Of a stretch of 45,543 bases of DNA, positions 35,335-43,741 are shown piece by piece. The notes below the pieces were generated by a model, which saw only the letters and a list, made by a program, of their open reading frames with translations, searched no databases and was not told the DNA's origin. Made by a program: the position numbers and the translations under genes. The stretch is from Phycisphaerae bacterium (GTDB lineage: Bacteria > Planctomycetota > Phycisphaerae > UBA1845 > JAFGLZ01), in NCBI GenBank assembly GCA_016927755.1, contig JAFGLZ010000238.1, positions 1-45,543 of the forward strand, written 5' to 3'. The number at the start of each line of letters is the position of its first letter. The first letter of the stretch is position 1.

Positions 35335-36732
35335 ATGAGAATAAGCGATCTTGTTGACGATGTGGGGCGACGGCTCATGCGGGCGCGGAACGATCTTGCT
35401 CTCGCTGAGTATGAAGAGGACACCGGGCGGGACGACCTCGGCGAGAGACGGCAGGAGTTGCTCGCGGAGATTCGTGGGATCCTCCTGGATCCGACACTGT
35501 GTGATCAGGTGGAGCGATTCCTTGAGGCCGGGACCGACCATGCGGGATCGCTGCTGACGCGGAAGGCCTTGCTGCTTCATCAGGAAATGCGATTCGCGCA
35601 GATCGAATGCAATTCGGAGCTGGAGAACTGTCGGCAGGATCTAAAGCGATGCCTGACTAAGGCAGGCGTGGGTCCCATGACCGGCAGCTTTGACTCGCCA
35701 GATCCCGCCGTTCGGCGGAGGTCTCTCGCCTCGCTCGCCGAGGCCGTAAGGGGAATCGAGCAGCCGGCTCGTGTGTACCTCCGGCTGTCTAACCAGGTGG
35801 CGCAGTCAGCCGGCTATCCGAGCTTCGCAGACGCCAAGCTCGCATGCGAGGAGACGTCGATTGAGGAGCTGTCCAGCCTGTTCCGTCGTTGGCGGGATGA
35901 GTGCCTCCCAGTGTGGCACGCTACGCGGAAGCTGATGGAGGCCCAGCTCTCGGCTCCGATTGAAGCGCAGGACCTTGTATGGGTGCTCACCCGTCTTCGC
36001 GACCGAATGGTACCTCTTCCGCAAGCCAAGGCAAGCCGCACTCTGTTGACGCAGCTCATAGAGCCACTCGGTATCAGCCTGGATACGCTGCCGATGTCGC
36101 TCAGCTTCCGAGAATTCCCATGCGCGGGCGCATGCTACCGAGTAGATCCTCCGACGGACATCCGGGTTGTAGTGAACAAGAACCTGCAAGGCTTCGCTGC
36201 AATGTTCTATATGCTCCACGAATTCGGGCACGCCTACTACTACGCTCACTGTCCAACCGACAGCGATCTCTTGATTGACAGAGGTATTGTCCGGGAAACG
36301 ATGGCCGACCTGTGGCCGTTGCTCCTGCTGAACCCTGACGTCGTCCTGAGGCAGGCTCCCCGCCAGCAGCGGCTGGCGGCACGTTCGCCCTGCCAGGCAT
36401 GGCGCTCACTTCGCCTGCTGCTGTATCTGAGGGATTCCGTCTTCACGCTCGAGCTTCTCAGGTCGCCGGAGCAGGCGTTCTCTGAGGTCTGGCGCGCCGT
36501 GACGAATGAATGCCTCGGAATCGATGACGCGTCTGGGGCGTTCGAAACGTTTGATCTGCCGAACTTACTCGATATGAAGAACTACGTTCTAAGCCAGCGG
36601 CTTTCCGACGAGATCTCTCGCGGACTCATTCCGGCGCTTTCCGACGGCCCCGAGAGTGTAGAGGAGGAGATTAGGGGCATGTGCCGAGAAGCCAATGTGG
36701 CTCCGTGGCAGAAGAGGCTGCTGCAAGGGTAA
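35335..36732 (+). CDS. Gluzincin metallopeptidase (M2/M3-like)
   Basis: A 465-residue, mostly helical zinc peptidase. The zinc site is HEFGH at 295-299, with the third ligand E321 in RGIVRETMADL, the spacing of gluzincins. The active-site run-up FREFPCAGACYRVDPP and the HEFGHAYYYA extension resemble oligopeptidases of families M3/M32 and the ACE-like M2. No signal peptide is seen, so it probably acts in the cytoplasm on peptides. It is shorter than typical M3 enzymes by about 100-200 residues at the N-terminus. Codon use is richer in G and T than in the genes to the left, and it starts 34 bases after the RAYT relic with no clear ribosome site. That is compatible with acquisition, but not proof. 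Confidence 0.78.
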   Translation: MRISDLVDDVGRRLMRARNDLALAEYEEDTGRDDLGERRQELLAEIRGILLDPTLCDQVERFLEAGTDHAGSLLTRKALLLHQEMRFAQIECNSELENCRQDLKRCLTKAGVGPMTGSFDSPDPAVRRRSLASLAEAVRGIEQPARVYLRLSNQVAQSAGYPSFADAKLACEETSIEELSSLFRRWRDECLPVWHATRKLMEAQLSAPIEAQDLVWVLTRLRDRMVPLPQAKASRTLLTQLIEPLGISLDTLPMSLSFREFPCAGACYRVDPPTDIRVVVNKNLQGFAAMFYMLHEFGHAYYYAHCPTDSDLLIDRGIVRETMADLWPLLLLNPDVVLRQAPRQQRLAARSPCQAWRSLRLLLYLRDSVFTLELLRSPEQAFSEVWRAVTNECLGIDDASGAFETFDLPNLLDMKNYVLSQRLSDEISRGLIPALSDGPESVEEEIRGMCREANVAPWQKRLLQG

Positions 36733-36765
36733 CGGCAGGCTGTCTCCCTCCTTCTCCAATGTCGG

Positions 36766-36880
36766 CGAACGGGGGACGGTCACCTGTATTGGGAATCCGA
36801 AACGCGTGGCCGCCCCCTGTCATCGTTCCCATTGCCCAAGGCATCACCTGCAAGGAGTCGTTGACAAATTCGCGTTGCCC
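36766..36880. repeat. RAYT-type intergenic repeat, GGGACGGTCACC copy
   Basis: GGGGGACGGTCACCTGTATTGG, shortened here to GGGACGGTCACCTGTATTG, is followed after about 30 bases by CGCCCCCTGTCATCGTTCCC and GTCGTTGACAAATTCGC. The stretch parallels 39511-39628 and the left part of 33348-33415. The rest of 36733-37061 contains nothing recognisable. Confidence 0.65.
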
Positions 36881-37061
36881 AGCGCGGGCGAGCAGAACCG
36901 CCCGCCCTCGCCAGCCACTGTCCCTCGCTAACCACGAATCTCGCCAACCTACTCGCCGTGATAGGCAGCGCTATCGCCTTCGCCGTCGAACGACACGGTC
37001 TGCCTGGTGATGGCGGTCTGCATTCGAGCTCCCCACCGTTGACGCGATGCGGCGCCCGCCA

Positions 37062-37415
37062 TCACTGCGTCGGTTCGGCGTAAGGGGCGCGATCGCTTCG
37101 AGGCTGTCGGCGGCGGTGGAGGGCGACTAGGGCCAGGAGCAGCGGGACCTCGGTCACGAAGTAGACGACCCCGAAGGCCGCGTAGTCGACGCATCCCAGG
37201 AGCGTCACGGCCACGGCCGAGCCGAGGACGACGTGCCTCGTGGCGAAGACCACGGCGAACGTCATTCGGTCATGCGCCGGCAGGCCGACCGCGGCGCTCG
37301 TGATCCATCCGGCGAGTTTGGCGACGGTCATCAGGGCCACGCTGGCGGCAACGCTGTAACTGCAACTCCCCGACGAGTCCGTCCGCCCGACCGCCGAGCA
37401 GCCCCGCCCCCGCAC
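37062..37415 (-). pseudogene. C-terminal fragment of a bile-acid:sodium-symporter-like membrane protein
   Basis: The frame has AKLAGWITSAAVGLPAHDR, RMTFAVVFATRHVVLGSAVAVT and YFVTEVPLLLALVAL, which resemble the last helices of BASS/SBF-family transporters. Only about 90 residues are recognisable, with no N-terminal helices and no clear ribosome site. In an overlapping frame, MERRTLLQCAGAGLLGG (from about 37440) resembles the start of a Tat signal, so two broken genes may meet here. A small intact membrane protein is the less likely alternative. Confidence 0.45.
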
Positions 37416-37530
37416 ACTGCAAAAGCGTGCGCCGCTCCATGGATGGCTCCCACCTGATTCCGGATTCCCAATGAGTTCGAGTCAGAGACATCCATGATAA
37501 GCCACCTCAACCCCCCGAATGAGCTTCCGC

Positions 37531-37558
37531 AACCGCCAACCGCCAACCGCCAGATTCC
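37531..37558. repeat. Heptamer array AACCGCC x3
   Basis: Three perfect AACCGCC units (37531, 37538, 37545) are followed by AGATTCC in the same 7-base register. It lies downstream of the beta-helix gene's 3' end. No gene is evident in 37442-37696. Confidence 0.75.
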
Positions 37559-37696
37559 CCTCCTTCCACCGCTTTCCGATCACGTTTCCATCCCGCGTCC
37601 TCCTCAAGGAAAGAGGCGAGCGTCCATGCTCACGAAACGTCTCTCTGTTGCGTCATTGTCCAGGCGAATATCAATCATCGTGCCGGGATGATGGGC

Positions 37697-39301
37697 TTAT
37701 CGATCGCGTCCTGTGGACGTCGGTGTCTTCGTTGGAGTCGATATGCGTTTGGATGCCGTCTTGCGCTGTGGGCGAACATCCCGGCGAACGTCGATTCGCA
37801 TCCCCATGTCCGGGCATGGGGAACCTTCACGCTGACGGTAATCCCCGCCCGCCTCGTCGACAAACAGCGCCCGTGACACCAGGCTGTGTTTGTCCTGCCC
37901 GCACGCCGCCTGATAATGGCTGAACTGCGATGGACGGTACAATCGGCCACTCCGATGAATCGGCAGTTGTCCCCTCGCCGTCATGCTCGCCAAGGCCTCC
38001 GCCCACGTCTTTCCCTCCGTGAGCCGCACGAACTGAATCAGCAGATTGTCGGTCGTCTGCCAGTAGGCGTTATGGTCGATGACGAATTGGCGCTCGTCGC
38101 CCGGAGCGATGATCGCGCTGATCGCCGCGCCGTGGCTCTCGCGGAAGATATTGTGGCGGACGTAAACGTTCCCCGGCTGCGTACCCGCGTCGATCATCCA
38201 GATGAACACATGGTAGCCCACCGGTTGCGGATACGGATCAGAGCGGCGGGGCGGAACCTCGCCCTGCATACTGAACCCGCCGCCTCCGTCGATGCACGTG
38301 TTGTATTCGAAGTAGACCTCTCGCGACGGCTCGCGACATTCGTAGGCGGCCAGTCCACATCCGACAAACAGGTTGTCGCGGAAGTGGATCCGTTCGGGAA
38401 TGTTCCGCGTTCCGCCGCCCTGGTGCGTCACGCCCGAGTCGTAGATGTTGTCGAAAACGCAGCCTTCGACTGTGATATTGCTGGCGCCGTCCCACAACTC
38501 GACCGCGTTGCCGAACCGGATACGGTGTTTGAGACTCCAGACCGCGCCCCCGATGTGCCGGAACTCGCAGTTGCGAATAACCACGTTCCGCGTGTGATAC
38601 TCCTGGTAGCCGTGCACGCCGGCGTTTCGGAAACACAGATTCTCCAGGACGAGGTCGTGCTCGCCGCCGACCAGCTTCCGCTGGCCCCAGAGCGCGCACT
38701 CAATGCTGTCGTACGCCCGTCCGGGGTTTACCGGCGAGCAGAGATACAGGACCCCGTCACGATGGTCTTGGCCGGCTCCGCCCGAGGAACTTCTGCCGAT
38801 ACCGGTGTAGTGCCACTCCCCCGGCCGCCGCACGTCCTCCATCCGCCATCGCAGGATCCCGCAGGATTCGCCGTCGTTGAAGATCAGGTTGCACACCTCG
38901 CTGGAGAACGTCCCCGTGTACCGCCAGACGGACGGTCTCTCCTCGACCCATTGGTCCGCCCCCCCCGTCCGCACGGAGCCCAGAAAGGCGGGTCTGTCGC
39001 CCTCGCCGTACGCGCCGTAGGTGATCGGCCTCTGTTCCGCGCCGCTGCGAGTGTAAAGCACGTCGCGGACGACGCTGCCGCGTTTGAAGAGCACCGTGTC
39101 GCCCCCGGCGAACTCACGGGTGGCGTAGGTCTTCAACGGCCGCGACGGCGCCAGCCCGTCGTTGGCATCGTCGCCCGCCGCCGGATCAACGTAGTACGTC
39201 TTCCCACCTTGCTTTCCCTCAGCGGCAATGCAGCTTGACGCAAAGGCCGAAAGCCCCAATACGACGCCCACGGCGGAAACGAGCATTTCGCGGCACTTCA
39301 C
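37697..39301 (-). CDS. Secreted right-handed beta-helix protein
   Basis: A 534-residue exported protein. The signal peptide is followed by GGKTYYVDPAAGDDANDGLAPSRPLKTYA (quoted only in part as YYVDPAAGDDANDG), the standard opening of secreted parallel beta-helix proteins. Coils follow, such as HDLVLENLCFRNAGVHGY, TRNVVIRNCEFRHIGGA, SNITVEGCVFDNIYDSG and GNVYVRHNIFRESHGAA. This fold is shared by polysaccharide lyases, epimerases and structural proteins; catalytic residues cannot be assigned. GTG 39301 is preferred because GAGGT lies seven bases upstream and positively charged VKCRE precedes the hydrophobic core. The frame is open to 39493. Confidence 0.8.
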   Translation of the reverse strand: MKCREMLVSAVGVVLGLSAFASSCIAAEGKQGGKTYYVDPAAGDDANDGLAPSRPLKTYATREFAGGDTVLFKRGSVVRDVLYTRSGAEQRPITYGAYGEGDRPAFLGSVRTGGADQWVEERPSVWRYTGTFSSEVCNLIFNDGESCGILRWRMEDVRRPGEWHYTGIGRSSSGGAGQDHRDGVLYLCSPVNPGRAYDSIECALWGQRKLVGGEHDLVLENLCFRNAGVHGYQEYHTRNVVIRNCEFRHIGGAVWSLKHRIRFGNAVELWDGASNITVEGCVFDNIYDSGVTHQGGGTRNIPERIHFRDNLFVGCGLAAYECREPSREVYFEYNTCIDGGGGFSMQGEVPPRRSDPYPQPVGYHVFIWMIDAGTQPGNVYVRHNIFRESHGAAISAIIAPGDERQFVIDHNAYWQTTDNLLIQFVRLTEGKTWAEALASMTARGQLPIHRSGRLYRPSQFSHYQAACGQDKHSLVSRALFVDEAGGDYRQREGSPCPDMGMRIDVRRDVRPQRKTASKRISTPTKTPTSTGRDR

Positions 39302-39507
39302 GGCGGATACCTCATGAATAGGTGCGGATACCATCCAACCCTGCGAACTTAACCGGCATTTCCCGGATGGACTTTGGCCGACGATCAGCGTCGGCCTTCC
39401 TGGCGATTCTAACGCCGATCCCGAGATCGGCAAGCACCTCACGTGCTCGATGGAGGGGGTGTCCGGCTTACAGCGACACGTCGAGCAACTCACCCTTTGA
39501 CGGCATG

Positions 39508-39630
39508 AAACGAGGGACAGTCACCCATATTGTGCCCTCAAGAACGCTTGCCTGCCCCCTCCTATCGTCCCCGCTGTCCCAGGCCGTCACCAGCAAGGCG
39601 TTGTTGACAGCTTCGCATCCCTCACCGGGC
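39508..39630. repeat. RAYT-type intergenic repeat, GGGACAGTCACC copy
   Basis: GGGACAGTCACCCATATTG (39514-39532) is followed by TGCCCCCTCCTATCGTCCCC and GTTGTTGACAGCTTCGC. The right half is shared with 33348-33411 and 36819-36875. It separates two minus-strand genes and overlaps the 3' end of the phytase-esterase-like gene by a few bases. Confidence 0.7.
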
Positions 39631-40539
39631 CTTCCGCGGCTCTGGCCGCTTCATAACCAACAGAATCGGCCTCCTATCCTCGGGCCGCGACTCCCTGGCC
39701 TCCCCGTTGTTATCGAGGATGACGTAGACGTGCTCGTCGTCCATCGCCAAGCCCTCGCCCCTGCCGAAACGCATCGTCGAGTAGCGCAGTTCTTCACGGG
39801 TGACAATATGTTCATAGGACCACGCTGGTCCCTCCTCGTAGCCCTTCTCGCCTCGTGTCATCCGGCATATCAAGTACGCGTTTCGCTCCAACGCATAGAG
39901 CGCACTCCCATCCCAGAAGAGGTCTGCGAAGTCCGGAGACCTACCCTCTGCAAAGCGATACCGCGACGTGTCGAGCGTGTACGCGTCGACGACAACCCCA
40001 TCCCCGTGGAGCGTCAGTTCGAGGATGCCTCTTGGCTGTCTCTCAGCGCAAAGCACCAGTCTGTTCCCCCCAACATGCGCGATCCCCTCCAGGTTGGCGT
40101 TCCAGACGCGGAACATGCCCTTCGCCTCACCGTACTGCCTCAGGCTCGGCGTGATCCATGCCGCGTTCTTGCCCGCCGCGTCGACCCGTAGAACGCGAAA
40201 CCGGGTCTCGCTGACCAGATAGAGGTTCCCTTGCCTATCGGAAGTGATCCCCTCCCAATCGAGCGCCCCGTCGGACACCGCGTCGCTCGGCAAGACGACT
40301 GCTGGCTTGAGCACCGCCGCCTTCTCGCCCAGCGTGATCTCGAAGATCGTGGAATCGTGCTTGTCTGAGATGGTGAGAAGCGAACTGCCGCGAATAGTCA
40401 GCCCCGACGGCTGTACGTTCGCCGGCCCCTCGACGGGGAGCCACCTGACAAGCTGAAGCGGAACGACCGACTCAGCCTTGCCCAATGGGCTCGCCAGCAT
40501 GAAAACCGCAACAGGCATCCACACAGGTCGTCGAATCAT
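39622..40539 (-). CDS. Secreted propeller protein, phytase-esterase-like/SdiA-regulated-like
   Basis: A 305-residue exported protein with signal peptide MIRRPVWMPVAVFMLASP. It matches the pattern of the 'esterase-like activity of phytase'/SdiA-regulated propellers: QPSGLTIRGSSLLTISDKHDS, ALDWEGITSDRQGNLYLVSE, NLEGIAHVGGNRLVLCAE, DLFWDGSALYALER and GRGEGLAMDDEHVYVILDN. These conserved acidic blades suggest calcium binding. ATG 40539 has GAGGGA upstream and begins the signal peptide. A 129-base duplicate of its 5' end sits at 33412-33540. Its substrate is unknown. Confidence 0.8.
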   Translation of the reverse strand: MIRRPVWMPVAVFMLASPLGKAESVVPLQLVRWLPVEGPANVQPSGLTIRGSSLLTISDKHDSTIFEITLGEKAAVLKPAVVLPSDAVSDGALDWEGITSDRQGNLYLVSETRFRVLRVDAAGKNAAWITPSLRQYGEAKGMFRVWNANLEGIAHVGGNRLVLCAERQPRGILELTLHGDGVVVDAYTLDTSRYRFAEGRSPDFADLFWDGSALYALERNAYLICRMTRGEKGYEEGPAWSYEHIVTREELRYSTMRFGRGEGLAMDDEHVYVILDNNGEARESRPEDRRPILLVMKRPEPRKAR

Positions 40540-40669
40540 GCTTCCCTCTTTACCAACAGCCTGCCCACCCCCGCGCTCCGTCGCAAAGGCCGGACGCATC
40601 GGTTCGGCATCTCACGTCCTTCGGGGACCTTCCGGCCCCACCGCGGCAACACCGGATCATGAAGGACGC

Positions 40670-41650
40670 TTAGTAGCACTGACGGTCCTTGGAACGGGGA
40701 TCATCGACGACCTTGCCGCTGTTCCACACGCCGTCGATGCTCTGCAGGCGGTAGGGGCCGCTGGCGTCGTAGTACTTCTTCGACAGGTCCACGCGGTTGA
40801 CCATCACGCCGGGACGATCCAAGGGCAGCTCTTCCTTGATCAGGCCGTCGGGTGTGATGAACCGGCTTTGCCAACTGTGCGGCGCGCAGGAGTTGTTCAG
40901 CGACACGAACATGTTGTTCGTGGCGGCCCGGGCCTGTGCGGTCGGTGGCATGATCTTGGGGTGGATGGAGCCCTCCTTCTGACGGGCGTTATGGAATGAG
41001 TGGAACATCACGCGGACGCCCCTCTTGCAGTATTGGCGGTACAGTTCCGGAAAACGGATGTCGTAGCAGATCAACAGGCCGCACCGTACGCCGTTGATGT
41101 CGAAAACGGCGAAATGATCGCCCGGCGAGTAGTGCCGAAGGTCGCGCGTCGTGCAGAATCGCTTGTCATAGCGCTCGACCACACGGCCCTCCGGGTCGAT
41201 CACGTAGAGCGAGTTGTGAGGTTTGTGGTTTCCGGTCAAGGCGTGAGCGCCGCCGACGATCACCCAGACGTCCAGTTCCTTCGCCAGGGCCAGAATGGAC
41301 TCCAGCTCGGCCCGCTGCCGCGCCCAATCGAAATCCGCCATGCCGTCCAGGTCCACGCCGGCGTATCCGGAAAGGGCGACCTCGGAGAAATGTACGACGC
41401 TGGCCCCCCGACGGTGCGCCTCCCCCATCTGCCGGCGGATCCACGCCGCATTCTCCGCGACGTCTCCGCTCACCGGGAACTGGCACGTCGCAACGTCGAT
41501 CACGCCCGCCGGCCGCTTCATCGTCGGGGCGGTTGCGGCCACTTCCGTCTCGCCCAAGAGCGGCGCGCCCGAAAGCCCCGCCAACAACCCCAGCCACAAG
41601 GCGACGCTCCCTCCCGCCGTCGTCGCTGCCACACGCCTGAACGCTGCCAC
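40670..41650 (-). CDS. Exported carbon-nitrogen hydrolase (nitrilase superfamily)
   Basis: A 326-residue amidase-fold enzyme. The catalytic triad is complete: E90 in VVHFSEVALSGY, K163 in RYDKRF and C195 in LLICYDIRFPE. An N-terminal hydrophobic stretch (about residues 12-32) looks like a signal peptide or membrane anchor, unusual because most nitrilase-superfamily amidases are cytoplasmic. GTG 41650 is preceded by GAGGTGAG. It should hydrolyse a C-N bond in an amide or carbamoyl compound, in the periplasm if the signal is used. It lies between unrelated genes and is not in an obvious operon. Confidence 0.9.
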   Translation of the reverse strand: MAAFRRVAATTAGGSVALWLGLLAGLSGAPLLGETEVAATAPTMKRPAGVIDVATCQFPVSGDVAENAAWIRRQMGEAHRRGASVVHFSEVALSGYAGVDLDGMADFDWARQRAELESILALAKELDVWVIVGGAHALTGNHKPHNSLYVIDPEGRVVERYDKRFCTTRDLRHYSPGDHFAVFDINGVRCGLLICYDIRFPELYRQYCKRGVRVMFHSFHNARQKEGSIHPKIMPPTAQARAATNNMFVSLNNSCAPHSWQSRFITPDGLIKEELPLDRPGVMVNRVDLSKKYYDASGPYRLQSIDGVWNSGKVVDDPRSKDRQCY

Positions 41651-41691
41651 GATCTCACCTCATCATGCCACGAACGTGCCACCGAGGCACC

Positions 41692-42282
41692 CTACTGAAC
41701 GTCGCCCCCAGCGGCCCTGTTCGGCACGCCCCCTATGAAGTCTTCTATCTTCTCGAGTCCCGGCCGGTAGCCATCACAGGTAGAGACGCGCAGCGTCGGC
41801 ACGTCAAAGTGGGGCGCGTCGTACTCCCCGCCGGGCTGGAACTGACCGGTTTCCCTGTAGAGAGACACCCTCCGATCGCCATGGAAGAACTCCCGGTTCG
41901 GGTCCTCCAGGCCCCTCTCGAGATGCCGCCTCGCACTCGTTTCGGCATCCAGCTCGCAGATCACGATGTAAGGCCGCGCGACCTCCTGTATCCTGGGCAC
42001 AACCAAGCACCAGAGCTTGTGCTGAAACGCGGCCTCAATCACGACCGAGACGTTGCCTTTCAAGAGATACAGCGTCGTCTCGAAGAACACCTCGTTGACC
42101 TTCCCGTTCGTGTCCTCCGGCAGTCGATCATGCTTCACGTTGAACGTGCTGACGTAACCCTCCTTGATCTCGTCCCTGCTCAACTTCGGCAGATACAGCC
42201 TCCGGCTCAGCTCGCCGGCAAGCGTGGTCTTGCCCGAACCAGGCCTCCCCGAAACGATGATGCACTTCGGTTCCACGTTCAT
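41692..42282 (-). CDS. P-loop kinase-like AAA_33 ATPase
   Basis: A 196-residue small P-loop protein. Walker A is GRPGSGKTT (12-20) and a DE pair follows in LSRDEIKEGY. VVIEAAFQHK occupies the Walker B/lid position and CELDAETSARRHLERG looks like the lid arginines. This layout is typical of AAA_33/zeta-toxin-like small-molecule kinases. The target could be a nucleoside, a sugar or an antibiotic. AAAGGAG sits only one base before the ATG, so GTG 42276 two codons later is an equally good start. It ends 41 bases after the nitrilase start; the two share orientation and may be co-transcribed. No antitoxin gene is visible beside it. Confidence 0.75.
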   Translation of the reverse strand: MNVEPKCIIVSGRPGSGKTTLAGELSRRLYLPKLSRDEIKEGYVSTFNVKHDRLPEDTNGKVNEVFFETTLYLLKGNVSVVIEAAFQHKLWCLVVPRIQEVARPYIVICELDAETSARRHLERGLEDPNREFFHGDRRVSLYRETGQFQPGGEYDAPHFDVPTLRVSTCDGYRPGLEKIEDFIGGVPNRAAGGDVQ

Positions 42283-42699
42283 TCTCCTTTGCCGAGCGCG
42301 CCCTTCAGCCGCGCCGTCTCCCGCGTTGGTTGGAAGGCCTGTTCGGCCGCCTGCTTAGTCCCAAGATAATCGAACTCGATTCGCTCTTCGACCCGGATGC
42401 CACCGGTGTCGCCGAGATCCGACGACGGCGGGCGTCGGTTCGGCCTGAGAAGCGAGGGATCTCCTGGTCGAGTGCCGAGGAGAGGCAATTGGCGGAACGT
42501 GTCCAGGCCTTGACGCTCCAGCATGCAGACCCCGGCACATCCCTGGACTAGAGACCCGCCTTTCGAAGGTCTTCGCGCCGCAAGCCAATGGCTTCTCCGT
42601 CGGCAAGTAGTACAATATACGTGTCGACGTCCACGCGAACTCGGCGACAGGAATCCGAAACGCCCTCGCTGCCGAGCCGATGCCGCCAGGACCACGAAC
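42283..42699. other. Intergenic region without a recognised gene
   Basis: I find no convincing coding pattern on either strand. AGTACAATATACG (42606-42618) gives TACAAT, a plausible -10 box for the membrane-protein gene that starts at 42700, but no -35 box is clear. Confidence 0.4.
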
Positions 42700-43278
42700 A
42701 TGACCGAACGCACGAAGCATCCGAACGAAGCCGCGCATCCCCATCTCCCGACCGGCCGGACGCTCGCCGACGCCTCGGCCCTGCTCGCGGCCCTGTTCCT
42801 CCCACCCATATTGCTGCCCCGCTGGGTCCCTGCCGGAGCCACGTGTGACCTGCTTGTGGCCGGGTTCCAGATCCTCCTGGGCATCACCCTCCTGGGCATC
42901 GTCCTCGCCATCGCCGTACCGCGCAACGGCTCTCCCTGGCGCGACGTGCTCGTGGCCTCGCTCGCCGTGGGGTCCTACTGGGCCGTCGTCCGCCTCGGCC
43001 TGATCGCTGCCATCCCGCTCGCAATGGCCTTCTCCTGGCTCTACCTCAGGACGCCCGCGCGTCCCCCGGCCCCGCCCCGCGGTTCACACGAGACAGTCCA
43101 TCCGGCCAGACGCCTTTGTATCATCCTCCTGCTCCTGGTCTGCATGCCCCTCGACGGCCTGATCTTCATCCTCTGGCCCCACAGCCCCGCCGCCCCCACC
43201 GAGGTCGCCACCCTCCTGCTAGCCCTCGCCGCCGTCGTCGTCCTCTGCGTCTGGCTGGGCGTCCACATGAAGGAGTAG
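42700..43278 (+). CDS. Small multi-pass membrane protein of unknown function
   Basis: A 192-residue protein that I do not recognise. After a short polar N-terminus (MTERTKHPNEAAHPHL) there are about five hydrophobic segments (roughly 25-40, 50-72, 82-112, 137-158 and 166-188), the third long enough for two helices. A Pro-rich loop (TPARPPAPPRGS) divides it into two halves. ATG 42700 is chosen because the frame upstream to 42523 is unlike a coding N-terminus. The hydrophobic pattern argues that it is real. No partner gene is adjacent. Confidence 0.6.
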   Translation: MTERTKHPNEAAHPHLPTGRTLADASALLAALFLPPILLPRWVPAGATCDLLVAGFQILLGITLLGIVLAIAVPRNGSPWRDVLVASLAVGSYWAVVRLGLIAAIPLAMAFSWLYLRTPARPPAPPRGSHETVHPARRLCIILLLLVCMPLDGLIFILWPHSPAAPTEVATLLLALAAVVVLCVWLGVHMKE

Positions 43279-43741
43279 GGACCAAAGCGAGCTTAGTCAT
43301 TGACCGTGGGGCGACAGCGCGCGATCGCGAGTGTTCCCCGACCGAGCCGGCGCGGACAGCGATCGCCTCCCGAGCCCCCTTCCAGATCAGGACAATCGAA
43401 CGCTGCCACTCGGCATTCCCAACGTAAAGATGCAGACAACGGGACCGAGCTACTACGAGTGCGCTACGCCCCCAAACCGCCCAACACCCCGCAAGCCGCC
43501 CGGAGATATCCAATGCGTCACATAGAAAAGAATGGCGAACTCGAGAGATTCCCCCTTGCCAAGACAGGGGGGGGGGGCGCGTAGAATACCCCTGGTTTCG
43601 AGTCGCCACGTTCGCACATGAACGGCGGATACGGCATGGGTCGGGGATAAGCGTCAGCCTCCACAGCGGTCACATTCAACCCCCACTCGAAGCTGTTTGA
43701 TCAACGCCAGCACATTCGGAGGTCCTCCAAGGAGAGCGAAT
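43279..43741. other. Intergenic region with an 11-base G run
   Basis: No gene is supported here. A run of eleven G lies at 43567-43577. AAGGAGAG immediately before 43742 is the ribosome site of the following gene. Confidence 0.5.

Noticed and set aside
41692..42282. Zeta-type toxin of a toxin-antitoxin pair
   Set aside because: The P-loop fold is compatible, but no small antitoxin gene is adjacent, so only a kinase-like call is justified.
42330..42551. 73-residue frame beginning MEGLFGRLLSPKII
   Set aside because: No ribosome site, no motif and no conservation argument; left as intergenic.
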